Below are positions 18,506 to 26,296 of a DNA stretch of 46,168 bases, one piece after another. Position numbers and translations under genes: made by a program. Position 1 is the first letter of the stretch; the number at the start of each line of letters is the position of its first letter. The stretch spans positions 1-46,168 of the forward strand of contig CAMBNV010000011.1 in assembly GCA_945869195.1 (NCBI GenBank), given 5' to 3'. The notes under the pieces were generated by a model. That model saw only the letters and a program-made list of their open reading frames with translations, was not told the origin of the DNA and made no database searches. The DNA is from Gemmatimonas phototrophica (GTDB lineage Bacteria; Gemmatimonadota; Gemmatimonadetes; Gemmatimonadales; Gemmatimonadaceae).

Positions 18506-19167
18506 CCGGCGAAGTGCGCGGCGTCTCAGGCCCGATTCGCCACGCCTTGGTGACCGTTCGGCAGTCGTTCGACTCGGACTATTGCTCCGAGGGCGCACAG
18601 GCGGTGCGCGAGCACCCGGACCGGTTCGAGTTCCGACGCTGCCTGCCGTTCCTGTTCATCTACCTGGGCTGCATCGGCCTTGTCTGGGTCGGGTGGAGCT
18701 GGACCGCGGTCGCCGTGGCGTTCGCGCTGTACTGGATCCGCATGTTTGGAATCACGGCGTTCTACGATCGCTACTTCTCGCACCGCACGTTCCGCACGTC
18801 GCGGTCGGGGCAGTTCGCCTTCGCTGCTCTTGGGAACACCGCGGTGCAGCGCGGCGCCCTGTGGTGGGCCGCCGTCCACCGGCACCACCACAAGGACGCC
18901 GAGACCGAGCACGATGTGCACTCGCCAGGCGACGACAGCCGCAACAACTTCCTTCTCGCCGTCGTCACCCTTGGCGAAGGCTGGCACAACCACCACCATC
19001 GCTTCATGCGCGCCGCTCGTCAGGGCTTCTATTGCTGGGAGTTCGACCCGACCTGGTACGCGCTCAAGGCGCTCTCCTGGACCGAGCTGATCCGGGATCT
19101 GAATCCCATGCCGGAACGCGTGTACGCCGAAGCGGAAGCGCAGCACCTGCGCCCCCAGGCTGCCTGA
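18502..19167 (+). CDS. Acyl-lipid/acyl-CoA desaturase, internally shortened
   Basis: 221 residues. Di-iron fatty acid desaturase relative. Histidine boxes II (H-R-H-H-H) and III (G-E-G-W-H-N-H-H-H) are intact. Box I, normally H-x-x-x-x-H, reads D-R-Y-F-S-H, so the first His is Asp. After H-S-P (about residue 142) the protein jumps at once to D-D-S-R-N-N-F-L-L; relatives have about 85-100 residues here, forming membrane helices 3 and 4 and the N-S-x-x-H ligand. Family length is about 290-330. Activity is doubtful: it may be an in-frame deletion allele or an assembly collapse. Coupled to the upstream gene by ATGA. Confidence 0.85.
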   Translation: MTGEVRGVSGPIRHALVTVRQSFDSDYCSEGAQAVREHPDRFEFRRCLPFLFIYLGCIGLVWVGWSWTAVAVAFALYWIRMFGITAFYDRYFSHRTFRTSRSGQFAFAALGNTAVQRGALWWAAVHRHHHKDAETEHDVHSPGDDSRNNFLLAVVTLGEGWHNHHHRFMRAARQGFYCWEFDPTWYALKALSWTELIRDLNPMPERVYAEAEAQHLRPQAA

Positions 19168-19197
19168 ACACAAAGTGAACGCCGAGCGAACCGTTTT

Positions 19198-20472
19198 ATG
19201 AAGTCACTCGCGATTGTCGGCACGGGCATTGCCGGCCTCGGTGCCGCCCACTTCCTCCACGACCGGTTCGACCTCACGGTCTTCGAGCAGGGCGACTACG
19301 CCGGCGGGCACACCAACACGATCACGGTCGACGAGCAGGGTCGACCGGTGCCGATCGACACCGGGTTCATGGTGTTCAACCCTGTCACCTACCCCAACCT
19401 CACGCGGTTCTTCCGTGAACTGGACGTGGCGACGAAACCCACCGAGATGTCGTTCAGCGTGCAGCACGCGCCGAGCGGGCTCGAGTACAACGGCAGCAGC
19501 CTCGGCCAGCTGTTCGGGCAGAGGCGCAACCTGCTGAGCCCGCGCCACTGGCGCATGCTGATGGCCATCAACCGGTTCAACGACGAAGCCGTGCCGGCGC
19601 TCGACGACCCGCGCTGGGCCGGCCATTCGCTCGGCGAGTACGTCGCCGAACGCGGTTACGGTGACGACATGCTGCATCGCTACCTGATTCCGATGAGCGG
19701 TTCGGTCTGGAGCACACCGCCCGACCGGATGCTCGAGTTTCCCGCGATGACGCTGCTCCGCTTCTGGCACAACCACGGCTTTCTCGGCATGCGCACGCAG
19801 CATCCGTGGCGGACCGTGGTGAACGGTGCGCAATCCTACGTTGCGAAGATCACGACGCCGTTCCGCGGTCGCATCGAACTTCGTAACCGCGTGGTCCGGG
19901 TGGAGCGGCGCGGCGCCCGCGTATTCGTGAAGACTGAAGCCGGCGAGCTGCGTGGGTTCGACAAGGTGATTCTCGCCTGCCATGCCGACCAGGCGCTTGC
20001 GCTGCTCGCCGATCCGACCGAAACCGAGCGGAGGCTCCTCTCCGCGTTCAAGTATCAACCCAACACGGCGACGCTCCATACCGACCCCTCGTTCATGCCG
20101 CGCACACGCCGCTGCTGGGCGAGCTGGAACTACCGGATCGACCAGTCGGGGGCCGGCAGCGACCAGCCGACCATTCACTACTGGATGAACAGCCTGCAGG
20201 GCGTGTCTGAGCGCGAGAACTACTTCGTCTCGCTCAACTGTGACGACCGGATCGCTCCCGACCGCGTGATCCGGCGCATCGAGTACGCGCATCCGCTGTT
20301 CGACCGCGCTGCAGTGGCCGCGCAGGCAGAGTTGCCCGCGCTCAACCGCATCGGGCCGAACCAGACGACGTACTACGCCGGCGCCTGGTTCAAGTACGGA
20401 TTCCACGAGGACGGATTGACGAGCGGGCTCGACTGCGCGCGCGCCGTCACCGGTGAGGCGATGTGGTCGTGA
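19198..20472 (+). CDS. FAD-dependent amine-oxidase-like protein (COG2907)
   Basis: 424 residues. The N-terminal dinucleotide motif is V-G-T-G-I-A-G-L-G-A-A, followed by an acidic end of strand 2 (V-F-E-Q) and G-G-H-T-N-T. I-D-T-G-F-M-V-F-N-P and the C-terminal T-Y-Y-A-G-A-W-F-K-Y-G-F-H-E-D-G are hallmarks of the COG2907 group. COG2907 with DUF1365 and a CFA-type methylase forms a conserved trio that in Rhodobacter belongs to the singlet-oxygen sigmaE/ChrR response; its reaction, probably on fatty acyl chains, is not established here. Starts 30 bases after the desaturase. Confidence 0.92.
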   Translation: MKSLAIVGTGIAGLGAAHFLHDRFDLTVFEQGDYAGGHTNTITVDEQGRPVPIDTGFMVFNPVTYPNLTRFFRELDVATKPTEMSFSVQHAPSGLEYNGSSLGQLFGQRRNLLSPRHWRMLMAINRFNDEAVPALDDPRWAGHSLGEYVAERGYGDDMLHRYLIPMSGSVWSTPPDRMLEFPAMTLLRFWHNHGFLGMRTQHPWRTVVNGAQSYVAKITTPFRGRIELRNRVVRVERRGARVFVKTEAGELRGFDKVILACHADQALALLADPTETERRLLSAFKYQPNTATLHTDPSFMPRTRRCWASWNYRIDQSGAGSDQPTIHYWMNSLQGVSERENYFVSLNCDDRIAPDRVIRRIEYAHPLFDRAAVAAQAELPALNRIGPNQTTYYAGAWFKYGFHEDGLTSGLDCARAVTGEAMWS

Positions 20473-21272
20473 ACTCCGCCCTGTACGAATGCCGCGTGAT
20501 GCATCACCGGCTGGCGCCGAAGGTGCACCATTTTCGCTACGGCATCTTCATGTTCGCGCTCGACCTTGACGAGATCGACGCCGTCGCGGCGCGGATTCCG
20601 TTCTTCAGTCGCAACGGTGCCAACATCTACGCTTTTCGCGATCGCGACCATCTCACACTGCCGGGCCTCGAGTCCGCGGGCGTCAAGGCGAACGTCGTGG
20701 ACTGGCTCGCGCAGCAGGGCGTCGCCTTCCCGGCGGACGGTCGGATCATGCTCGTCACGTTGCCGCGCGTGTTCGGCTATGTGTTCAACCCCGTGTCGTT
20801 CTACTACTGCTTCGACGCGACGGGCGAACCGCTCTGCGCGATCGCCGAGGTGGGGAATACCTTCGGCGAGATGAAGCCGTACCTCATCGGCGCGCGCGCG
20901 CCGGATGGCGTCTTTCGCCGCCTGACGCCGAAGCAGTTCTACGTGTCGCCGTTCTTCGCGCTGAATCTCACGTTCGACTTCAGGCTGCGCGTGCCGGATG
21001 AACGGCTCGACATCCACATCGATGATCACGACGGCGACGAACGGGTGCTGCTCACGTCGCTCACCGGCCGCCGCGCGCCGCTGACTGCCGGGCGCCTGGC
21101 CTGGTTCACGCTCAAGTACCCGATGATCACGCTCAAGGTGATCAGCCTCATCCACGCGCACGCCGTGGCGCTCTGGCTCAAGCGTGTGCGGTGGCACCGC
21201 AAGTCAGACAACGTCGCCCATCAGCGCGGGGTCCTCAAACCCCACGCTTCGCTCGCAAGGAAAACGTCATGA
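20469..21272 (+). CDS. DUF1365 family protein
   Basis: 267 residues. Begins N-S-A-L-Y-E-C-R-V-M-H-H-R and contains H-H-F-R-Y, L-P-R-V-F-G-Y-V-F-N-P-V-S-F-Y-Y-C and F-G-E-M, the conserved blocks of DUF1365. Function unknown, but nearly always paired with the COG2907 flavoprotein and a CFA-type methylase. I chose the GTG at 20469 because it overlaps the flavoprotein stop as GTGA; another GTG lies two codons upstream. Confidence 0.92.
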   Translation: MNSALYECRVMHHRLAPKVHHFRYGIFMFALDLDEIDAVAARIPFFSRNGANIYAFRDRDHLTLPGLESAGVKANVVDWLAQQGVAFPADGRIMLVTLPRVFGYVFNPVSFYYCFDATGEPLCAIAEVGNTFGEMKPYLIGARAPDGVFRRLTPKQFYVSPFFALNLTFDFRLRVPDERLDIHIDDHDGDERVLLTSLTGRRAPLTAGRLAWFTLKYPMITLKVISLIHAHAVALWLKRVRWHRKSDNVAHQRGVLKPHASLARKTS

Positions 21273-22546
21273 CCGACAGCACCGCACGAACCGGGATCGA
21301 CGCCCCCCCCGGCGGCGGCGGCGCGGCCCACGGCCTCTACGAGCGTCTGATGGTCGCCGCGTTCGGTGAGATGACGGCCGGGTGCCTGCACCTCGACCTG
21401 CCGAACGGCGATACGAAAGTCATCGGCACGCCGGGCGCAGAGGTCAGCGCGCTGATCCGCGTCCGCGACGCCGCGTTCTTCAAGAAGTGCGTCCTCTTCG
21501 GCGACATCGGCTTCGGGGAGAGTTATGTTGACGGCGACTGGGAGACGGACAGCATCGAACGCGTGATCGCGTGGGCCGTGCTGAACGTCGAGCACTCGCC
21601 GACGATGTCGGGCTCCAAGGCCAAGCACTTCGCGCTCAACCTGCTCAAATGGTACAACCGCGCGCTCCACCTGCTGCGCCCGAACAGCCTGGAGACGAGC
21701 CGGCGCAACATCGCGGAGCACTACGACCTCGGCAACGACTTTTATCGTCTCTGGCTCGACGACACGATGACATACTCGAGCGCGTACTTCACCGAGCAGG
21801 GGCAGTCGCTCGAGTCGGCGCAGGTCGCCAAGTACGACGCCCTCTGCCGCAAGCTGCAGCTCCATGCGGGCGACCACGTGCTGGAGATCGGCAGCGGCTG
21901 GGGCGGCTTCGCGTCGCACGCGGTGCGCACGTACGGCTGCCGTGTCACCGCCGTCACGATCTCCGAAGCGCAGCTGGCGTACGCGCGCGCGCGGTTCGCG
22001 CGCGAAGGGATCGCCGAACGCGCCGATGTCCGGCTGGCCGATTACCGCACGCTCACCGGCCTGTACGACAAGATCGTGTCGATCGAGATGATGGAGGCGA
22101 TCGGCGACCGGTACCTCGAGACCTACTTCGCGAGGATCCATGACCTGCTGAAGCCCGGCGGCCTCGTGGCGGTGCAGTACATCACGGTTCCGGACTCGCG
22201 CCACGCGGAGCTGAAGCGCGGCGTGGACTGGATCCAGAAGCACATCTTTCCCGGATCACTCCTCCTCAGCGTGGGACGCGTCAACCAGGCCATCAATCGC
22301 ACGGGCGACCTCTTTCTCCACGACCTCGAGGACCTTGGCGCCAGCTACGCGAGGACGCTGCATGTTTGGTGGGAGCGCTTTAATGGCCGCATCGCCGACG
22401 TCCGCGCGCTTGGGTTCGATGCTAGATTCGTTCGCAAGTGGAACTACTACCTCCAGTACTGCGAAGCGGCGTTCGCCAGCCGGAACATCAGCGTCGTGCA
22501 GGCCGTGTACACCCGGCCCAACAACCGCGCGCTGCATCGGGCCTAG
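21269..22546 (+). CDS. cfa: Cyclopropane-fatty-acid-synthase-type methyltransferase
   Basis: 425 residues. SAM-dependent methylase acting on double bonds of membrane acyl chains. Residues about 140-425 form the CFA-synthase core: I-A-E-H-Y-D-L-G-N-D-F-Y, the Y-S-S-A-Y-F motif, SAM-binding L-E-I-G-S-G-W-G-G-F-A, I-E-M-M-E-A-I-G and Q-Y-I-T-V-P-D. ATG at 21269 overlaps the DUF1365 stop (ATGA) and has AAGGA eight bases upstream, so the much longer open frame is not used. Third member of the flavoprotein-DUF1365-CFA trio; could make cyclopropane or other methylated acyl chains. Confidence 0.95.
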   Translation: MTDSTARTGIDAPPGGGGAAHGLYERLMVAAFGEMTAGCLHLDLPNGDTKVIGTPGAEVSALIRVRDAAFFKKCVLFGDIGFGESYVDGDWETDSIERVIAWAVLNVEHSPTMSGSKAKHFALNLLKWYNRALHLLRPNSLETSRRNIAEHYDLGNDFYRLWLDDTMTYSSAYFTEQGQSLESAQVAKYDALCRKLQLHAGDHVLEIGSGWGGFASHAVRTYGCRVTAVTISEAQLAYARARFAREGIAERADVRLADYRTLTGLYDKIVSIEMMEAIGDRYLETYFARIHDLLKPGGLVAVQYITVPDSRHAELKRGVDWIQKHIFPGSLLLSVGRVNQAINRTGDLFLHDLEDLGASYARTLHVWWERFNGRIADVRALGFDARFVRKWNYYLQYCEAAFASRNISVVQAVYTRPNNRALHRA

Positions 22547-22582
22547 TGATGCGGGGCGTGGCGTGGGCATGACGGAGGACCG

Positions 22583-23086
22583 ATGAGCGAACCCGCGCCG
22601 GAATCGTCGGACGCGCCGGCCGGCTCGTTCTCGTCGCGGCGCGTCGTCGCCCCCATGGTGCGGCAACTCCAGCAGGGTGTCACGCCGGAGATGGTCGCGC
22701 TCGGGCTGGTCATCGGCGTCTTTCCGATCCTCGGTTCGACGACGCTGCTCTGCGGGATCGCCGCTGCCGCGCGCGGGCTCAACCAGCCGATCATTCAACT
22801 CGTCAACAACTTCGCGTATCCGGCGCAGTTGGTCGCGCTCATCCCGTTCTACCGGGCGGGTGAGTCGCTGTTCAATCGCCCGCACCTGCCACTGTCGATC
22901 CCGATGCTCATCGAGCGGTTCCGGGCCGACATAGGCCAGTTCTTCTCCGACTTGGGGATGGTCGCCGTGCAGGGAATCGTGGTCTGGTGCCTGCTCGCGC
23001 CGTTCGTCGCCGCGACGGTCTACTACCTGACACGGCCGCCCCTGCGGTTGCTCGCCCGCCGGGCGCGCGCGGGACGGGTCGCGTGA
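22583..23086 (+). CDS. DUF2062 membrane protein
   Basis: 167 residues, with a G-V-T-P-E-M-V-A-L-G-L-V-I-G-V-F-P-I-L-G-S-T-T segment and N-Q-P-I-I-Q-L-V-N-N, both typical of DUF2062, and two or three membrane helices. Function unknown. An ATG in the middle of a short 36-base gap after the CFA-type gene; its stop overlaps the next gene by GTGA. Confidence 0.88.
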   Translation: MSEPAPESSDAPAGSFSSRRVVAPMVRQLQQGVTPEMVALGLVIGVFPILGSTTLLCGIAAAARGLNQPIIQLVNNFAYPAQLVALIPFYRAGESLFNRPHLPLSIPMLIERFRADIGQFFSDLGMVAVQGIVVWCLLAPFVAATVYYLTRPPLRLLARRARAGRVA

Positions 23087-23856
23087 CAACGCTGCTCGCC
23101 GCCGGGCTTGCGATCGCCGTGGCCTATTTCGCGATCGTCTGGGCGATCAGCCTGCGTGTCCGGAACTACGGGCTCCTCGACGTCGCCTTCTCGTACGGCG
23201 TGGCCATTCTCGCACCGATGTACGCGTGGTTCGGGCCCGGCGCTCCCTTACGAAAGTGGGTGTTTACGGCCATTGGCGTGGCGTGGAGCCTCCGGCTCGG
23301 CACCTACATTCTCGTCCGCGTCTTGAAGCACCATCCGGCCGAAGATGCGCGCTATCAGACCCTGCGGGCGCGCTGGCCAGAACCGCTGCAGTTCCTGGGG
23401 TTCTTCCAGCTGCAGGCCGTGCTCGTCGTGATCTTCTCGCTGCCCTTCCTGTTTGCCGCGTTCAATTCGGCGCCTTCGCTCGCGATGGTCGAGCTCATTG
23501 GGATGTCGATCGCGGCTACGGCGGTCGTGGGCGAGACGATTGCCGACCTGCAGATGCAGGCGTTCAAGCGCGAGCCGAACAATCGTGGCAGGGTGTGCGA
23601 CATCGGGCTGTGGCGATATTCGCGTCACCCGAACTATTTCTTCGAGTCGATGGTCTGGTGGGGCGCATGCCTTGCCGCGCTGGCATCGCCATGGGGCTGG
23701 GTGACCATCACCTGTCCGCTGCTGATGCTCTACTTCCTCTTCAAGGTCACGGGGATCCCGTTGACCGAGGAGTATGCAGTGAAGAGCAAGGGAGATGCCT
23801 ATCGTGAGTACCAACGCATCACGAGCGCGTTCGTCCCCTGGTTCCGCAAGGCGTGA
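23083..23856 (+). CDS. DUF1295 / steroid-reductase-fold membrane protein
   Basis: 257 residues with about six helices. The C-terminal half has F-K-R-E-P-N-N-R-G-R-V-C-D-I-G-L-W-R-Y-S-R-H-P-N-Y-F-F-E and E-Y, the NADPH-dependent 5-alpha-reductase/isoprenylcysteine-methyltransferase fold signature of DUF1295. It may reduce a double bond in a lipid. DUF1295 is a regular member of CFA-DUF1365-COG2907 clusters. The GTG at 23083 overlaps the DUF2062 stop (GTGA); the longer frame upstream lies in coding DNA of another gene. Confidence 0.92.
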   Translation: MTTLLAAGLAIAVAYFAIVWAISLRVRNYGLLDVAFSYGVAILAPMYAWFGPGAPLRKWVFTAIGVAWSLRLGTYILVRVLKHHPAEDARYQTLRARWPEPLQFLGFFQLQAVLVVIFSLPFLFAAFNSAPSLAMVELIGMSIAATAVVGETIADLQMQAFKREPNNRGRVCDIGLWRYSRHPNYFFESMVWWGACLAALASPWGWVTITCPLLMLYFLFKVTGIPLTEEYAVKSKGDAYREYQRITSAFVPWFRKA

Positions 23857-24001
23857 CCACCAGGCCCACGATTCTCCTGACCGGCGCCAGCGGCTACAGC
23901 GGCGGAAGATTGCTTGGCAGTCTGGCGCGGCGTGGCGTGGCGTGCGCCTCCGCTGCCTGGCCCGTCGCCCGGAATTCCTGCGGGGGCGCATGGCTTATTG
24001 A
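23853..24001 (+). pseudogene. Truncated, frameshifted SDR/NAD(P)-epimerase
   Basis: From GTG at 23853 (overlapping the DUF1295 stop as GTGA) the frame encodes a Rossmann start, T-I-L-L-T-G-A-S-G-Y-S-G-G-R-L-L. At a (GGCGT)3 tract (23929-23943) the homology shifts frame, continuing as R-C-L-A-R-R-P-E-F-L-R-G-R-M-A; removing one 5-bp unit restores a single frame. The second frame then stops inside the dispersed element at 23997. So the gene is both frameshifted and cut to about 50 of the usual 300-plus residues. It was probably the last gene of the light operon. Confidence 0.75.
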
Positions 24002-24013
24002 AACTCCTATCGG
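23997..24013 (+). repeat. Dispersed element, core only (copy A)
   Basis: ATTGAAACTCCTATCGG, identical to the 3' core of copies B and C. The upstream GC-rich hairpin part is absent; SDR coding sequence abuts the core directly. It supplies the stop codons of both flanking frames: TGA for the SDR remnant and, on the minus strand, TAG for the gene at 24007. Confidence 0.75.
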
Positions 24014-24339
24014 ACGGTCGCAGTGGCCTTGCGAAAGACTCGCCCATCCGCGGAGAAGGTGACGGTCTCGCCCCTGTTGGCATGCGGCTCGTCCGCGTAG
24101 GCGATGCGAAAGTCCCAACTCGCGTCGGTCGTTGTCGCCTCAAGGATGCGGGTGAGAAGGAGCGCCGCCTTGATGACTGTGCGCGCCTCGGTGGAGTAGT
24201 CGCGATACGTCAGTGTCCCCACCGACCCGGGTCCGACGAGTCGGTCAATATCAGCGGCCGTAGCGGCAGTCTGTCCGGAGAGCGCCGGGGCAACGATGGC
24301 CAGGGCGACGGGGAGCGGAAGGAGTCGAGAGAATCTCAT
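24007..24339 (-). CDS. Small secreted protein, unknown, possibly truncated
   Basis: 110 residues. The start at 24339 opens a signal peptide ending around L-S-G-Q-T-A; the frame runs further upstream but there overlaps the divergent gene. The mature part contains T-L-T-Y-R-D-Y-S-T and ends F-R-K-A-T-A-T-V-R. The TAG stop lies inside the dispersed element, so the true C-terminus may have been lost at the seam. I do not recognise the family. It is divergent from the amidohydrolase lipoprotein gene, 111 bases away. Confidence 0.55.
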   Translation of the reverse strand: MRFSRLLPLPVALAIVAPALSGQTAATAADIDRLVGPGSVGTLTYRDYSTEARTVIKAALLLTRILEATTTDASWDFRIAYADEPHANRGETVTFSADGRVFRKATATVR

Positions 24340-24450
24340 AGGCGTACGACAAGTAAGCATGCGGAAAGGTTTGCACTGCCCGGTTCGCAATCCCGCAGGG
24401 AGGCGCACTAAGTTTTGCGCTGCCAACCCTCCCCACCGACGAGCCCCTTC

Positions 24451-25962
24451 ATGCACCGACCCCTCGCCATTACCCTCGCCACCCTCTCCCTTGCCTCCTG
24501 TGGCGGCGGAGCGGGCGACCGCGAGCCCGTGGATATTCTCATCACCGGCGGCACGGTGATCACGATGGACTCGTCGCGACGCGTGCTGGAGGATGGCGCG
24601 GTCGCGATCACGCGGGATCGCATCGTCGCCATCGGTCTCACCGCCGACCTCACGGCCACGTATGCGGCGCGCGAGACAATCAACGCCGATAAGAAGATTG
24701 TCATGCCTGGCCTGATTGACGGCCATGGACACGCGGGCCACGGCCTAGTGAAATCCATGGGGATGGACACCGACGAGTGGTATCCCGCCACGGAAACCAT
24801 CTACGCCCGCGGCTCTACGGTTGACTTCTGGCGCGCTGAGGCGCTCCTCACCGGCGTGGAGCGCGTGCGCTTTGGCGTCACGACCGCGCTCAGCTACTTC
24901 GGCGGTGGCGACATGATTACGCGCACCGACGATGTGAAGTACGGCAACGCCTACATGCAGGCCACAGCAGACGTGGGACTGCGCTACATCCTCGCTGTCG
25001 GCCCGCGACGCCCGCCATTCCCAAAGACCTACACGGACTGGAACCGCGACTCCAGCACCGATGTCGCCGTGACCTTCGCACAGCAACTCGCCGTCTCGGA
25101 GGAACTCATCAAGACATGGCACGGCGCCGCTGACGGCCGCCTCAACATCGCGATGATGTTCCCCACCCATCGGCAAGAAGAGACCCCGCTGTCTGGTGCG
25201 GCACTTGAGGAAGTCATTCAACAGGCGCAGGCCACACGCGACCTGTCGCGCCGCTACAAGCTGCTCTTCACACAAGACGGCCACACGACGAACAGCGTCA
25301 AGTTCGCACACTCCATTGGCCTCTTGGGCCCCGACGCACTACTCTCGCACGCCACGGAGTTGACGCCGGAGGAAATTGCGATTCTCGTCCAGACGAGGAC
25401 GAATATTGTGCACAATCCAAGCGCTAATGCCGCCACACGTCGTCGCTTCCAGTTGGTCGAACTGCTCGACGCCGGCGTGACCGTTATGCTCGGCTCGGAC
25501 GGCGTCGCTCCGGATCGCAGCTACGACATGTTCCGCCACATGTTCCAAGCGATGCGCTATCACCGCTTCTATTGGCGCGACACCAAGGTGCTCCCGCCTG
25601 GAAAGGTGCTGGAGATGGTCACGATTGATGCCGCGCGCGCGCTCGGCATGGAACGCGACATCGGCTCGCTTGACGTTGGAAAGAAGGCCGACATCATCCT
25701 CATTGACTGGTTCCGGCCGCACATGGTGCCGATGAACATGCCACTGTATCGCGTCGCCTACTTTGCAAACGGCAACGACGTCACCACCGTGCTCGTCAAT
25801 GGGCGCATCCTTATGCGCGACCGCGTCGTACTCACCGTGAACGAAACCGAAGTGCTCACCTTGGCGCAGCGCGAGGCCGACGCCGCGATTCGTCGCACGG
25901 GGCTCGATTCGCTCCTCCGCACACCAGAAGGATTCTGGGGTACGAGCCGCTTCCCCGACTGA
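24451..25962 (+). CDS. Amidohydrolase lipoprotein (Atz/Trz-like)
   Basis: 503 residues. A lipobox L-A-S-C at about residue 17 suggests a lipid-anchored periplasmic enzyme, unusual for this mostly cytoplasmic superfamily. The TIM-barrel amidohydrolase has the metal motif D-G-H-G-H (about residues 90-94), later H of S-H-A-T-E-L, and the Asp of L-G-S-D-G-V-A-P. The N-terminal beta-sandwich (I-L-I-T-G-G-T-V-I-T-M-D) is typical of cytosine-deaminase/adenosylhomocysteine-deaminase and triazine-hydrolase relatives. The substrate is not predictable. ATG at 24451 is chosen because it opens the lipoprotein signal; an ATG-type start 12 codons earlier is less sensible. Confidence 0.85.
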   Translation: MHRPLAITLATLSLASCGGGAGDREPVDILITGGTVITMDSSRRVLEDGAVAITRDRIVAIGLTADLTATYAARETINADKKIVMPGLIDGHGHAGHGLVKSMGMDTDEWYPATETIYARGSTVDFWRAEALLTGVERVRFGVTTALSYFGGGDMITRTDDVKYGNAYMQATADVGLRYILAVGPRRPPFPKTYTDWNRDSSTDVAVTFAQQLAVSEELIKTWHGAADGRLNIAMMFPTHRQEETPLSGAALEEVIQQAQATRDLSRRYKLLFTQDGHTTNSVKFAHSIGLLGPDALLSHATELTPEEIAILVQTRTNIVHNPSANAATRRRFQLVELLDAGVTVMLGSDGVAPDRSYDMFRHMFQAMRYHRFYWRDTKVLPPGKVLEMVTIDAARALGMERDIGSLDVGKKADIILIDWFRPHMVPMNMPLYRVAYFANGNDVTTVLVNGRILMRDRVVLTVNETEVLTLAQREADAAIRRTGLDSLLRTPEGFWGTSRFPD

Positions 25963-26051
25963 GATGTGCTGGCGCGGCCGACACGCATTTCGACGATCCC
26001 CTCGTCAACGCCTTGGCTCGCGTGGACATTTCGGGTTCAGTCGCTACTTAG

Positions 26052-26270
26052 CGTGAGCCAGGTGAAGCCGTCTGGCTGCCCGAGCTACTCGGCCCGGAAT
26101 TCTCCGCCCTCATTCGCCTGCTCGAACAGATCACGGGTGAGCGGCTCATCCTTCAAAGGCAAGCGGTTCACCCTACTCATCGACCTGGTGAACCGCTCGT
26201 GGCCTGCAACGGCGATACGCTCTGGCACGCGGTGGCGTACTTCGGTATTCGCGGCATCTTGCGCCGCTGA
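26052..26270 (+). other. Orphan open frame, probable gene remnant
   Basis: The 334-bp gap 25963-26296 holds an open frame of 72 codons without a start codon, with good coding character (W-L-P-E-L-L-G-P-E-F, L-L-E-Q-I-T-G-E-R-L, G-D-T-L-W-H-A-V-A-Y-F-G-I-R-G). It begins right after an in-frame TAG and ends in TGA at 26270. I do not recognise it; it looks like the C-terminal end of a lost gene. Otherwise nothing is visible in the gap. Confidence 0.35.
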
Positions 26271-26296
26271 CGCCGAAGCACTGAAGGCGTCGCTCC

